Source: Frigidibacter oleivorans (GTDB lineage: Bacteria; Pseudomonadota; Alphaproteobacteria; Rhodobacterales; Rhodobacteraceae). From it: DNA of 64,000 nucleotides. Location: positions 1-64,000 of the forward strand of contig NZ_RJRZ01000008.1 of assembly GCF_003993775.1 (NCBI RefSeq), in the 5' to 3' direction. The first letter of the stretch is position 1. The number at the start of each line of letters is the position of its first letter. Below are positions 15,058-24,291 of the stretch, one piece after another. A model generated the notes under the pieces. It was not told the origin of the DNA. It did not search any database and saw nothing but the letters and a program-made list of their open reading frames with translations. The position numbers and the translations under genes are program-made.

Positions 15058-16374
15058 CTATTCGTTATTGAATTCCCGGTTCCTGCGACGCCGCGCGCGG
15101 GATCGCGTCCGCGCTCCGGTCTCCCGGTCGCGTTCCCGCTTATCGGTGCGCTCGCTTTCATCGCGGTCCGGGTTCCGGTAGCGGGCAACGTCCTCGCGCA
15201 GGCGCATCAGGTCTTCCTGCGCCATCTCGCGCTGCGCCCGGATATCGCGCTGAAGCCCCTGCCGCTCGCCGAGCTGCCTGAAGATCAGCTCATCCTTTTC
15301 GGCGCGGTCGCGCCGCCAGGACTGCAGGGTTTCCTGCTCGTTCTGCGCCCTGATCTTTCCGTACTGGCCGGTGAGGCGGTGCCAGAGACCGGCGAAGCCC
15401 TTCGGCAGGCGCTGCGCCCGGGTCTTGGTCTCGGCGTGCCAGCGGCGCTCCTGCGCGGCAGAGAGTTTCTGCCGCTCGTCCTGATGACGCGCGACCATTT
15501 CGCTCTTGCGAAACACCGCGGCGGCGAGCCGCTGCCTTGCATCGCGCTCGACATCGCGGATGAAGGATTCGAGCTTGCGCGTCATGCCCTGCGCAATCTC
15601 GGCTTTCACTTCCGCGACCGTGCGCAGCTGCGCCGGGTCGCCAAGCCGCGCTTCGATATCCTTGGTTTTCGCCGCCGCGAGGCGGGAGAGCGAATAGACC
15701 TCGCCCCGGTAATCGACGGCGACAAAGCCGCGCCGGTCGCCCTTGGCGAGCCAGAAGCCGCGTTCCTTGAGCGCCCGCTCAAGCGAAGCCCGGTTGTCGG
15801 AGGCCTCCCAGCACTGTCGGATCACGGTCCTGATCTCGCGCGGGTCGAGGCCGACCCGCGCCGCCTGCTGCCATTCCTGGCGCGTAAAGTTGAGCGGATC
15901 GCGCAGCGCCCGATCCTGGAGCCCGCGCGGCATGTCCCAGCCGTATTTCAGGTAGAGCTGACGGGACACATCTCGCAGCCTGATCTTGTAGTGGGGCAGG
16001 TTGACTGCCCGCATCCGGTCCGCGTCGATCCGCGACCAGACGGCATGAGCATGCCGTCGTCCGTCCTTCTCATGAAAGACGATGGCGCGCGGCTGGCCTT
16101 CGAGCCCGAGCTTGCGCTCGATCTCGGCAATGGCCTGCTCGAACGCGTCAATGCTGACATTCTCGCCCGGCGGCGGGTTCAGGCTGATGGAGAAAAGGTA
16201 CTTCTCGCAGCGCGTCCCCTTCGCGATGGCATCCGCCTCGCTGAAGGCTCCCGGCAGGTCCTCGCAGGCGAAGCCGCGCACCTCATGCAGCTCGACATGA
16301 TCGTTGTCGCGCATCGCCAGCAGGTAGCGAGCGAGCTGAGGCGCGTCCCCGCGCTCTTTGGCCTTGAGGATCAT
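15058..16374 (-). CDS. MOBP-type relaxase (MobA/VirD2-like)
   Basis: The 438-residue protein has its nuclease domain at the N-terminus: LARYLLAM with a candidate catalytic Tyr near residue 17, and the histidine motif IVFHEKDGRRHAHAVWSRID at about 98-117, the HxE/D...HxH site of MOBP relaxases. A long, highly charged coiled region with a basic Arg-rich tail follows. It would nick oriT and lead the DNA strand into a recipient through a type IV secretion channel supplied by another element; none is in the window. Its ATG overlaps the mobC stop by 4 bp. Confidence 0.88.
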   Translation of the reverse strand: MILKAKERGDAPQLARYLLAMRDNDHVELHEVRGFACEDLPGAFSEADAIAKGTRCEKYLFSISLNPPPGENVSIDAFEQAIAEIERKLGLEGQPRAIVFHEKDGRRHAHAVWSRIDADRMRAVNLPHYKIRLRDVSRQLYLKYGWDMPRGLQDRALRDPLNFTRQEWQQAARVGLDPREIRTVIRQCWEASDNRASLERALKERGFWLAKGDRRGFVAVDYRGEVYSLSRLAAAKTKDIEARLGDPAQLRTVAEVKAEIAQGMTRKLESFIRDVERDARQRLAAAVFRKSEMVARHQDERQKLSAAQERRWHAETKTRAQRLPKGFAGLWHRLTGQYGKIRAQNEQETLQSWRRDRAEKDELIFRQLGERQGLQRDIRAQREMAQEDLMRLREDVARYRNPDRDESERTDKRERDRETGARTRSRARRRRNREFNNE

Positions 16375-16793
16375 GGCCCGTCTCCCGGCGATTTGCCGAG
16401 GGCGCGCAGCAGATCGGCGCGCATTTCCGCGACATCCCGACAGGCCTGCCGGAGATCGGCTTCGGTTTCGGGCGTGACGGGCAGGGAGCCCGTGTTCACC
16501 GCTTTCGCCAGCTGGTTCAGGTTGGAAGAGAGGCGGGAGCGGCCCAGAGCGCCGAGTACCCGGCCCAGGGCCTCATGATCCTTGAGCGGGCTGTTGCCCC
16601 GCCGCTTGCGCGGCGCGGTATCGTCGCCGAACAGCCGCTCCCGGATGTAGGCACCCATCGGCTTGCGGCCTGCGTCAGCCAACAGCCGCGCCCGCTCTTC
16701 ATGCGTCAGGCGCAGCGAGAACGGCGCAGGGTAGCGGGCAGCACCCGCCTTCTTCGACGCTATCTCATTGAAACTATGGCGAAGGGTCGTCAT
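16371..16793 (-). CDS. mobC: MobC-like relaxosome accessory protein
   Basis: The 140-residue protein contains PFSLRLTHEERARLLADAG (ribbon-helix-helix-like DNA-binding part), AYIRERLFGDD and the MobC signature HEALGRVLGALGRSRLSSN followed by LNQLAKAVNTGSLP. MobC proteins open the DNA around nic and help the relaxase. The start at 16793 lies next to a 6-bp inverted repeat (16805-16819) that may serve autoregulation. It is operonic with the relaxase. Confidence 0.85.
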   Translation of the reverse strand: MTTLRHSFNEIASKKAGAARYPAPFSLRLTHEERARLLADAGRKPMGAYIRERLFGDDTAPRKRRGNSPLKDHEALGRVLGALGRSRLSSNLNQLAKAVNTGSLPVTPETEADLRQACRDVAEMRADLLRALGKSPGDGP

Positions 16794-16804
16794 GGCCGCA
16801 CCGC

Positions 16805-16907
16805 AGACCCTTAGGGTCTAGCTGTGCGAGATGGCGCTCCCATTCATCCAGCACCTCGAAAAGAGTGTTCAAACTCTCTCCTTCGAGGTGCGCCATTACC
16901 CTCGAAG
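16805..16907. other. Candidate oriT / operator region upstream of mobC
   Basis: Three inverted repeats are packed here: AGACCC-TTA-GGGTCT (16805-16819), CACCTCGAA (16852-16860) with TTCGAGGTG (16882-16890) enclosing an inner AGAGT/ACTCT pair (16862-16877), and CTTCGAGG (16881-16888) with CCTCGAAG (16900-16907). Nested repeats directly upstream of a mobC-relaxase operon are the usual layout of an origin of transfer. A clear nic consensus is not visible; GTATCCCG on the minus strand (16912-16919) is one mismatch from the IncP-like TATCCTG core. A 40-codon minus-strand frame (16774-16896) also crosses the region, with weak support. Confidence 0.5.
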
Positions 16908-17141
16908 TTCCGGGATACTGGGTTGTGCGGCTGTCCAAGGCGGGCGCAAGCGCGGCGGCCTGCGCACCTTCGGGGAACGTCCCTTCTGGGCGCCTGGTTT
17001 GCAGCGATCCATGATGAGATCGTGCATTGGACTGCACTGGGCGCGTGACCGGCCCGGATGATGCGACCACCCGCCGATGGCAGCGATTTGCCAGGGTGGA
17101 TTTGCGAGACTCCACAAGGGAGGACGGCCGTTGGTGCCGGC

Positions 17142-19334
17142 TCAGCTCGCGTGCAGCACGAAGGCCTCCAGCACGTCCGCGGCGATCGGTTTGTACATGA
17201 TCTCGATACCAGCAGCGCCTGCGGCAAGCCGGGTTTGCGGCGTGCGGTTGGCGGTGAGCAGGCGGGTCGGGCGCTCGCCATATTCCGCGTGCAGCGCCAG
17301 CACGGTTTCGACGCCCGTGAGCGTGCCGTCGAGCTGCTGGTCGATCAGGTAGAGGTCGGGCACGATGCCGATTTCTTCCAGCAGGGCGAGCGCCTCTTCG
17401 CCGCTTGCCGCTTCGAGCACGCTGACCCCGCGGCGCTCCAGGAGCAGGGAGATCGCTCGGCGCAGGCCCTCGTCGTTCTCGACGAGAAGCGCGATGCGAT
17501 CGGAGTTGTCGCCCGGCACTTCGGGGATCGCCGACGCGGTTTCCCGGCAGGCGGGTTTGGCGTGGTGCGGAACGATGGCCAGATCGACGGCGAAACAGGT
17601 GCCGCGCCCTGGCTCGGAGTGAAGCGACAGCCGGTGGCCAAGCAGGCCGCAAGCCCTTTCCACGATCGCAAGGCCGAGGCCCATGCCCTCGGAGGCCGAG
17701 GCCGAACCCTGGATGCGGTGGAACTCGCGGAAGATCGATTGCTGCTGGTCGGCGGCGATGCCCGGCCCGGTGTCATGCACCTCGATGCGCACATGCCCGT
17801 TCACCCGCCGCGGCCCGACGAGGACGCGGCCGCCGCTGGTGTAGCGGATGGCGTTGCTGATCAGGTTCTGAAGGATGCGGCGCAGATAGGTCGGATCGCT
17901 CGATACGGTGAGGCCGCAGGGCAGGATGTCGAGCCGCAGGCCCTTGCGGGCGGCGATCGGGGCGAATTCGTCGGTGAGCTGGTTGAGCAGGACGGACAGC
18001 GGAACCGGGCCGATGTCGACCGCAGCGCCGCCGGCTTCCAGACGGGAAATGTCGAGCAATGCGCCGAGAATCCCCTCCACGCTGACAAGGGCATTATGCG
18101 CCTTTTCGAGCGTCCCGCGTATCGGCGTGGCGCCCGCGTCGTCACGCGCGGCCGCAACGAAGAGCTTTGCGGCGGACAGCGGTTGCAGCAGATCGTGGCT
18201 GGCCGCCGCGACGAAGCGCACGCGCGCGGAATTGGCGCGCTCTGCCTCGGCAAGCGCTGCCGCCAGATCCCCGGTCCGCGCCGCCACGCGCGCCTCGAGC
18301 GAGCTGTTGGTCCGGATTATGGCGTTGATGGCAAGGCGCTCGCGCGTCACGTCGGCAAACGACATGACGAAGCCGCGTCCCGGCATTTCCTGCGCGAAGA
18401 CAGCGAGGATGAGGCCCGAGATATGCTGGAGCTCGAAGGACAGAGGTTCGCGCGGCAGGCGGCCATCGATCCATTGGCGCAGCCTGTCGGCAGAGAAGCC
18501 ATCGCTGAGGGCGCTCGCGCGGGCGATGCGGTTGGCCAGCAACTCGAACGGCGTTCCCCGCCGCAGCAGCCGCGGCGGGATGTCGAGGAGTTGGGCGACG
18601 CGGCTGTTCCAGCCGGCCAGCCGCCGGTTTGCGTCGAAGATGCCGACGCCCTGGTTGATGTGTTCCAGCGTCGCGCGGATCATGCGGGCCTGGTCGTCCA
18701 GCAGCTTGCCCCGTTCCGAGCGCTCCATGCGGATGATGTCGGTGATGTCGGTCTGGAGAATGACGGTGCCGCCATCGGCGGTGCGCTGCTCGCTGACCTG
18801 AAGCCAGCGGTCGCCGGTCAGTCCGACATTGAAGACCTGCCGGGCCCGATGCAGGCGCATGCGTTCAGCAGCCCAGGCCTCGACCGTGACGCCCTTGGGA
18901 AAGGCCAGCATCGTGGACCGGCTGACGATTTCCACATAGTCGGCAAAGGCGATGCCGGGAGACAGCTTCGCGCGCACGTCGGTGAGATCGCGGCAGAAGC
19001 GGGAGTTGCAGAGCACGAGGATGTCGGCGGGGTCGAAAAGGGCAAAGCCTTCATCGACCGCCTCGATGGCCTGCGACAGGTCGCGCCTGGCCCGTTCCGC
19101 GGCGCTGTTGGCGTCGTTGAGCTGCTTGAGCGTGGCTTCGAGGTCGCGCGTACGCTGGCGTACCCGGTCCTCCAGAACCGCGGCGCGGCGGAATTGCTCG
19201 AAGGCGGCACCCCTGTCGCCGGAACTGTGCTCGACATGGCGGATGAGGGCCCCGGCGATGACGAGCATCTTTTCGAGGTTCTTCGCCGCGCCATCGGCGG
19301 GGTCGAGCAGTCCTTCGGACAGGTGGGTGTTCAT
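17142..19334 (-). CDS. Hybrid sensor histidine kinase/response regulator, NahK/ErcS'-like
   Basis: The 730-residue cytoplasmic protein shows no membrane segment. A coiled coil (about 40-90) is followed by two PAS-like segments (about 90-200 and 220-330). The HisKA helix AAASHDLLQPLSAAKLF has phospho-acceptor H380. The ATPase domain has LQNLISNAIRY, DTGPGIA and GMGLGLAIV, and a C-terminal receiver has its Asp in LYLIDQQLDGT (D665). This order fits the ErcS'/NahK kinases that control PQQ alcohol dehydrogenases in Pseudomonas. Its ATG overlaps the stop of the FIST gene (ATGA), so the two are translationally coupled. The likely partner is the LuxR regulator at 20565. The sensed signal is unknown. 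Confidence 0.85.
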   Translation of the reverse strand: MNTHLSEGLLDPADGAAKNLEKMLVIAGALIRHVEHSSGDRGAAFEQFRRAAVLEDRVRQRTRDLEATLKQLNDANSAAERARRDLSQAIEAVDEGFALFDPADILVLCNSRFCRDLTDVRAKLSPGIAFADYVEIVSRSTMLAFPKGVTVEAWAAERMRLHRARQVFNVGLTGDRWLQVSEQRTADGGTVILQTDITDIIRMERSERGKLLDDQARMIRATLEHINQGVGIFDANRRLAGWNSRVAQLLDIPPRLLRRGTPFELLANRIARASALSDGFSADRLRQWIDGRLPREPLSFELQHISGLILAVFAQEMPGRGFVMSFADVTRERLAINAIIRTNSSLEARVAARTGDLAAALAEAERANSARVRFVAAASHDLLQPLSAAKLFVAAARDDAGATPIRGTLEKAHNALVSVEGILGALLDISRLEAGGAAVDIGPVPLSVLLNQLTDEFAPIAARKGLRLDILPCGLTVSSDPTYLRRILQNLISNAIRYTSGGRVLVGPRRVNGHVRIEVHDTGPGIAADQQQSIFREFHRIQGSASASEGMGLGLAIVERACGLLGHRLSLHSEPGRGTCFAVDLAIVPHHAKPACRETASAIPEVPGDNSDRIALLVENDEGLRRAISLLLERRGVSVLEAASGEEALALLEEIGIVPDLYLIDQQLDGTLTGVETVLALHAEYGERPTRLLTANRTPQTRLAAGAAGIEIMYKPIAADVLEAFVLHAS

Positions 19335-20482
19335 GGGTCGGTTCCCGAAAGGATCGTGCCGGGCGGGTAGAAGGCAAATCCGGTCATGGTGTGGTTGATG
19401 TGCATCGGGCCGATCTGTTCGCCATAGGTGGAAAAGCCGATCACGCCATGATGCCGCAGAAGCTCGGATACGCGGCCGGTCATCTGCTTCTCCTGCGCTT
19501 CGACGCGCCGCAGGATGCAGTCGAAGGCCAGAACGGCGACGGGATTTCCCGGCTGATTCAGGGCCTGCAATTCACCCGCCAGATGATCCACGAGATCGTG
19601 CGGTTCCGCGATGGTGAGAACCATTCCCTCGTCGATTGCCGAAAAGAACAGCAGTTCGCCAGATGGCAGAACGCGCTGGATGGCGCGCACGTGGTGCCGC
19701 TCGCCCATGCGCACGGTCAGCGGATGGATTGCAAAGGTAAGCGTGTCGACGCTTTCCGGCCGGATGCCGATGAGACGGGCATATTCCTGCACGGCGGGTT
19801 CGGCGTTGATCTTTCGCACGATGCGGGCGGCGGGATCGGCGTCCGTCACGACCATGCGTCGTTCGGTGGGCCGGATATGGTCCATCTTGAAGGCCCGCAG
19901 CGGGCAGGCGCCGCGCATCACAGAGATGACCGCCGCGTTCGGCAGCAGCTGCTTGCCGTCGAAGACGAGCGTTTCGCGGAAATGTGTGCCATCACCGGCC
20001 GATCCGCCGATCAGGGGCATCGCGCCCGTGCCGGCGGCAAGCACCGAGGCAAGCTCGTCCTCTCGCGCCGACAACCCGTCGACGAGCAGCAGGGCGAACT
20101 CTTTCGGCAAGTGCCCGTGATCGCGGGCGAGCGATTGCCGTACATGCAGCAGCGCCTCGGATAGCTCGCTTGCGGCGAGCTGCGACAGATCCGGAATAAG
20201 CAGCGTTTCGGCCGCGAAGTGGCGTGCACGGAAACCGAGGGCGACGATGCTTCCGTCCTCATAGCCGGCGCCGGAGATTTCGCCGGCGGTGGTACAGCCG
20301 GCGATGCGCGCATCCGGCCAGGCCTTGGCCGCGCCCGATACGACACGGGGCACATCGGCCTCCGGCGAGACGAACAACAGAACGAGCGAAAACGGGCCGG
20401 GACCGAGGGTTGCCCTCAGTCTCTCGACCGCGCGGACGTCATGCGCCGACGCGAGCGCACGCGCGATGAATTCTTCCTCCAC
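19331..20482 (-). CDS. FIST sensor domain protein
   Basis: The 383-residue protein has FIST_N features (SLVLLFVSPEADV, AGCTTAGEISGAGY, SIVALGFRA, GLSAREDELA) and FIST_C features (EYARLIGIRPES, HPLTVRMG, GVIGFSTYGEQIG). FIST proteins are predicted small-ligand sensors working beside kinases or chemoreceptors. It sits directly upstream of, and overlaps, the hybrid kinase gene, so it probably feeds a ligand signal into that kinase. A FIST gene beside an ErcS'-type kinase is common in quinoprotein dehydrogenase clusters. Confidence 0.88.
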   Translation of the reverse strand: MEEEFIARALASAHDVRAVERLRATLGPGPFSLVLLFVSPEADVPRVVSGAAKAWPDARIAGCTTAGEISGAGYEDGSIVALGFRARHFAAETLLIPDLSQLAASELSEALLHVRQSLARDHGHLPKEFALLLVDGLSAREDELASVLAAGTGAMPLIGGSAGDGTHFRETLVFDGKQLLPNAAVISVMRGACPLRAFKMDHIRPTERRMVVTDADPAARIVRKINAEPAVQEYARLIGIRPESVDTLTFAIHPLTVRMGERHHVRAIQRVLPSGELLFFSAIDEGMVLTIAEPHDLVDHLAGELQALNQPGNPVAVLAFDCILRRVEAQEKQMTGRVSELLRHHGVIGFSTYGEQIGPMHINHTMTGFAFYPPGTILSGTDP

Positions 20483-20564
20483 GGGTGATGGCCTCCTCCG
20501 CCGGCTCCCCCGCCTTGTAGCTTAGAGCATCCATGATGACCGGAGGCCAGCACGCAGTTCGCTG

Positions 20565-21251
20565 TCAGATATCGGTCGCCATGACGTTGAAACTTGCCTC
20601 CTGGGCGAAGAGCACGGCCTGCGTGCGCGTCTGCACGCCGAGCTTTCGCATGATGGCGGTGACATGGGCCTTCACGGTGGTCTCCGCGATGGAGAGCTCA
20701 TAGGCGATGTGCTTGTTCATGCGGCCGGCGCAGACGAGCTGCAGGATGCGCGCCTGCTGGCGCGTCAGCAATGCCAGCCGTCTCACCGCCTCTTCCGACG
20801 GCGTTGGCGCCGAGCCTTCGAGCGCCATCCGGCTCGCATGGATTTCGCCGCGCGCAATCACGGCAAAAGCCTCGCGGAACTCCTCGCGCGAGGCATGTTT
20901 GGGCACGAAGGCATTGACGCCGGCCTTGAGTGCTGCCCGCACGACGCGGATTTCGTCGAGGGACGAGACGACGACGATCGGCGTGTCCGGCAGGGCGTGG
21001 CGCAGGCGCACCACCCCGTCGAGCCCGTTGACGTCGGGAAGGTTGAGGTCCAGCACCACCACATCGGGCAGGGGGCCGGCCGCGAGCCTCGCAAGCGCCG
21101 CCTCGAGCGCACCGACGGCCTCGACGTCCGGAATGCCGACCGGGCCCGTCAAGGTCATCGCCAGCGCGTCGCAGAACAGCGGATGGTCATCGACGATCAG
21201 CGCCGATTTCAGCGTGCGCAGGGGTTTCTCGGGGGTTGGGACCGGCATCAT
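20565..21251 (-). CDS. LuxR-family response regulator (AgmR/ErbR-like)
   Basis: The 228-residue protein has an N-terminal receiver (SALIVDDHPLFCDALAMTL, VVVLDLNLPDVNG with phospho-acceptor D68, a Lys in VNAFVPKHAS) and a C-terminal LuxR helix-turn-helix (RLALLTRQQARILQLVCAG, MNKHIAYELSIAETTVKAHV). This is the architecture of AgmR/ErbR/PedR1 regulators that switch on PQQ alcohol dehydrogenases. Two adjacent ATGs (21251, 21248) are possible starts. It probably binds the TACGACC-type palindromes upstream of exaF, the cytochrome gene and the distant permease gene. Confidence 0.85.
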   Translation of the reverse strand: MMPVPTPEKPLRTLKSALIVDDHPLFCDALAMTLTGPVGIPDVEAVGALEAALARLAAGPLPDVVVLDLNLPDVNGLDGVVRLRHALPDTPIVVVSSLDEIRVVRAALKAGVNAFVPKHASREEFREAFAVIARGEIHASRMALEGSAPTPSEEAVRRLALLTRQQARILQLVCAGRMNKHIAYELSIAETTVKAHVTAIMRKLGVQTRTQAVLFAQEASFNVMATDI

Positions 21252-21336
21252 GCGAAATTCCCGAAAGGGCTGGCGATAGCTTAGCATTGATCTCGTCCGT
21301 CTTCGTTGGGCCTTTTGGGTCCGTGCAGAAGGCAGG

Positions 21337-21360
21337 AAGCCGGGCGTTGTCGCCCGGCTT
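21337..21360. terminator. Hairpin AAGCCGGGC/GCCCGGCTT after the quinoprotein gene
   Basis: A perfect 9-bp stem with 6-nt loop begins 7 bp beyond the stop of the minus-strand dehydrogenase gene. No long T run follows, so efficiency is uncertain. Confidence 0.6.
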
Positions 21361-21366
21361 GCCGTC

Positions 21367-23133
21367 TTAGTCCAACGCTGCAAGCTGCTTGGGCAGGCGG
21401 AAGGTCCAGACCATGCCGCCCTGGTTGAGATAGTTGACCTTCTTGGCCACTTCCCCACCCCAGAGCGGAACCGCGCCGCCCCAGCCGGAAATCACCGAGA
21501 CATATTGCTCGCCGTCCTGTTCCCAGGTGACCGGCTGTCCGACGATCCCGGAGCCGGTCTGGAACTTCCAGAGCTCCTCGCCGGTCTCGTTGTCGAGGGC
21601 GATGAAATCGCCTTCGGGCGTGCCGAAGAAGACGAGGCCGCCGGCGGTGGTCATCGCGCCGCCCCAGAGCGGAGCGCCGTTCTTGTATTCCCACCTGATC
21701 TCGCCGGTATTGGGGTCGATCGCCTTCAGGCTGCCGATATGGTCTTCGAACAGCGGCTTGATGGTGAAGCCGGCACCGAGATAGGCGGCACCCTTCTTGT
21801 AGCTGATCGGCTCGTTCCAGATGTCCATGCCCCATTCGTTGGAAGGCACGTAGAACAGGCCGGTCTTCGGACTATAGGCCATCGGCATCCAGTTCTTGCC
21901 GCCGAGGAACGACGGCACGGCGAAGACCTGCTGGCCCTTCGCGCCGTCGGCGGCGGCGGTGGGATCGCCCGGACGGTTCTCCTCGTTGTAGATCGGGCGG
22001 CCCGTCTCATCGATCCCCGCCGCCCAGCTGATGTTCTTCACGAACGGATGGGCAGAGACGAATTTTCCGTCCTCGCGGTTCAGCACGTAGAAGAAGCCGT
22101 TGCGGTCGGCCGTCGCAAAGCGCTTGTTGCCGTCCTTGTCGACGAAGGGCACGACCTCGTTGACGCCGTCGAAATCCCAGCCTTCGCGCGGCGTGGTCTG
22201 GAAGTGCCACTTGATCTCGCCGTTTGCCGGATCGATGCCGAGGCGCGAGGCGGCATAGAGGTTGTCGCCCTTGTTGCCCTCCACGGGCGTGCCGGCGCCG
22301 CGCAGGTGGCTGTTCCAGGGCGAGGGGTTGCCGGCACCGAAGACGAGCGTCTTCGTGTCTTCGTCATACGAGCCGCCGAGCCAGGTCGCGCCGCCGCCCG
22401 TCTTCCACATGTCGCCGGGCCAGGTCGCGTTCAGCGTCCCGGTCATCGTGCTTTCCTTGCCCTCGAAGGTGCCCATGTGGCCTTCGATGACGGGCCGGGT
22501 CCAGACAAGCTCGCCAGTCTCGGCATCGCGCGCCTGCACCTCGCCGACGACACCGAATTCGCCGCCGGAATTGCCGGTGACGACGAGGCCGTTCACGATC
22601 AGCGGGGCGGCGGTGTAGCTGTAGCCCTCTTTGTAGTCGGCGATCTTCTTGTTCCAGACGACATCGCCCGTCATGCGATTGAGCGCGACGAGGCGGGCAT
22701 CGAGCGTGCCGAAGAAGATGTTGTCGCCGAAGATCGCCGCGCCGCGGTTGACCACATCGCAACAGGGCAGGATGCCTTCCGGAAGGCGGGCATCGTACTG
22801 CCAGACTTCCTTGCCGGTCTTGATGTCGATGGCGTAGAGGCGGCTGTAGGAGCCGGTAATGTACATCATGCCATCATAGATGATCGGCTGGCTTTCCTGG
22901 CCGCGCTGCTTTTCGCCGCCGAGCGAGAATGCCCAGGCCGGCACCAGGTTCTGGACGTTCTTCGTGTTCAGCGTCTCCAGCGGCGAGAAGCGCTGCAGGC
23001 CGCGCCCCATGCCGTTGGTCAGCACGTCGGCGACGGTTTCGGCGTCCTTCGCAAGATCCTCTTCCGTCACACCGGCCTGCACGCCAGCCGCACAGGCAAT
23101 GACCGCAACCGCGGCCAGAACGAGACTCCTCAT
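21367..23133 (-). CDS. exaF: PQQ-dependent alcohol dehydrogenase, probably lanthanide type (ExaF/PedH-like)
   Basis: The 588-residue periplasmic quinoprotein has a cleavable signal peptide ([20 protein letters not shown]). Eight-blade propeller features include [11 protein letters not shown], the adjacent-cysteine pair in [10 protein letters not shown] (C124-C125, the ring that contacts PQQ), [10 protein letters not shown] with metal ligand E192, GAGNPSPWN with N269, and [11 protein letters not shown] with catalytic D320. The residue two positions on, D322, is the extra Asp that marks lanthanide-using enzymes (XoxF, ExaF, PedH); calcium enzymes have Ala, Ser or Thr there. The start [17 protein letters not shown] and the EKQRGQES block fit the ethanol/phenylethanol branch rather than XoxF. 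Electrons should pass to the cytochrome at 29800. Metal use is inferred from one residue. Confidence 0.85.
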   Translation of the reverse strand: MRSLVLAAVAVIACAAGVQAGVTEEDLAKDAETVADVLTNGMGRGLQRFSPLETLNTKNVQNLVPAWAFSLGGEKQRGQESQPIIYDGMMYITGSYSRLYAIDIKTGKEVWQYDARLPEGILPCCDVVNRGAAIFGDNIFFGTLDARLVALNRMTGDVVWNKKIADYKEGYSYTAAPLIVNGLVVTGNSGGEFGVVGEVQARDAETGELVWTRPVIEGHMGTFEGKESTMTGTLNATWPGDMWKTGGGATWLGGSYDEDTKTLVFGAGNPSPWNSHLRGAGTPVEGNKGDNLYAASRLGIDPANGEIKWHFQTTPREGWDFDGVNEVVPFVDKDGNKRFATADRNGFFYVLNREDGKFVSAHPFVKNISWAAGIDETGRPIYNEENRPGDPTAAADGAKGQQVFAVPSFLGGKNWMPMAYSPKTGLFYVPSNEWGMDIWNEPISYKKGAAYLGAGFTIKPLFEDHIGSLKAIDPNTGEIRWEYKNGAPLWGGAMTTAGGLVFFGTPEGDFIALDNETGEELWKFQTGSGIVGQPVTWEQDGEQYVSVISGWGGAVPLWGGEVAKKVNYLNQGGMVWTFRLPKQLAALD

Positions 23134-23212
23134 GGCTTCCTCCCTCTCCCTGCCCGCAGATCGAAGCGGGCTTCCTGGCGGGGATCATCGGCCCGCTCTT
23201 GTCCCGGATGAA

Positions 23213-23266
23213 TTGGACCTTGGTCGTAGTGCCGAGACCCCCGGGGCCCCCCATAGGTCGTATATC
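23213..23266. promoter_or_regulatory. Two operator-like sites between exaF and the binding-protein gene
   Basis: Site A, GGACCTTGGTCGTA (23215-23228), and site B, CCATAGGTCGTATATC (23251-23266), share the half-site GGTCGTA (TACGACC on the other strand). Their centres are 34 bp apart. The same motif occurs at 29699-29742 and 34409-34424. All three lie in divergent promoter regions of the quinoprotein cluster, so a common regulator is likely. Confidence 0.6.
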
Positions 23267-23316
23267 TGGCCGTGACGGCGGCGGATAATATGGACGAAGC
23301 AGGGGGAGGAGAGCTC

Positions 23317-24291
23317 ATGACATTCCTGAAATCGCTTGTCGGGGCAGCAGTTGCAGCGGTTCTGTCCAGCCTGCCGGCGCAGGCCGAGCCGGTTGTCCTG
23401 CGCGCCGCGCTCCAGCTTTCGGGCACGGTGAACTGGGAAGTCGATACGATCCGTCACTACGGCTTCGACACCGCGAACGGCTTCACGATGGAGGTGATGG
23501 ACATCGCCGGCGCTCCGGCGGCCCAGATCGCGCTTGTGGGCGGAGAGGTGGATGTCATCGTCTCCGACTGGCTGTGGGTGGCGCGGGAGCGGGCCGCCGG
23601 CCGCGACCTCGTCTTCATTCCCTATTCGCGTGCTGTCGGCGGCCTGATGGTGCCGGCGGACAGCAAGGCGAAAAGCCTTGCCGACCTGAAGGGCCAGAAG
23701 ATCGGCGTCGCGGGCAGCCCGATCGACAAAAGCTGGCTGATCCTGCGCGCCTATGCCCAGAAGGTGGAGCATTTCGATCTGTCCGGCACGACCGAGCAGG
23801 TCTTCGGTGCTCCGCCCTTGATCTACAAGGCCGCCCTCGACGGTGAGGTACAGGGCGCCCTGAACTTCTGGAATTTCGGGGCACGCATGCAGGCGGCGGG
23901 GATGCGCCCGCTGGTTGGGGTCGATGAGGCCGCCATAGCCCTGGGCCTTGATCCGGAAACCCCGCTGATCGGCTACGTCGTGCGGGGCGACGTCCTGACG
24001 CGCCATCCCGGACTGGGCGAAGCAATCGCCACCGCCTCGCGCCAGGCCAAGGAGAAGCTTGCGGCTGATCCGGCGGCCTGGGAGCGCATCCGGCCGATGA
24101 TGCGGGCAGAGACCGATGCAGAATTCGACGCGCTGAAAGCGGGATTCCTTGCGGGCACGCCAGGACGGCACGCGGTGGATGAAGAGGCGGCCGACCGTAT
24201 GTTGTCCATCATAACCGAGTTCGGCGGTGCCGATCTGGTCGGCGATCTGAAAGAACTGCCCGATGGCGTCTTCCACCACCCCGGCAGTTGA
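23317..24291 (+). CDS. ABC importer periplasmic binding protein (NMT1/THI5-like)
   Basis: The protein has 324 residues from ATG 23317, preceded by GGGGGAGGAGAG. A signal peptide (MTFLKSLVGAAVAAVLSSLPAQA) is followed by a SsuA/TauA-like fold: VLRAALQLSGTVNWEVDTI, DVIVSDWLWVARERAAGRD, SLADLKGQKIGVAGSPIDKS. It is transcribed divergently from exaF across a 183-bp spacer. Binding proteins of this type accompany PQQ alcohol dehydrogenases; the ligand is unknown. The ATPase follows with a 29-bp overlap, but the matching permease lies 10 kb away at 34471. Confidence 0.82.
   Translation: MTFLKSLVGAAVAAVLSSLPAQAEPVVLRAALQLSGTVNWEVDTIRHYGFDTANGFTMEVMDIAGAPAAQIALVGGEVDVIVSDWLWVARERAAGRDLVFIPYSRAVGGLMVPADSKAKSLADLKGQKIGVAGSPIDKSWLILRAYAQKVEHFDLSGTTEQVFGAPPLIYKAALDGEVQGALNFWNFGARMQAAGMRPLVGVDEAAIALGLDPETPLIGYVVRGDVLTRHPGLGEAIATASRQAKEKLAADPAAWERIRPMMRAETDAEFDALKAGFLAGTPGRHAVDEEAADRMLSIITEFGGADLVGDLKELPDGVFHHPGS

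Noticed and set aside
16774-16896. 40-codon gene upstream of mobC (MAHLEGESLNTLFEVLDEW)
   Set aside because: Ribosome site is too close to the ATG and the segment is dominated by inverted repeats; kept only as a note in the oriT entry.
17058-19370. 770-codon plus-strand frame opposite the hybrid kinase
   Set aside because: Antisense shadow of a clear histidine kinase; long antisense frames are expected at this GC content.
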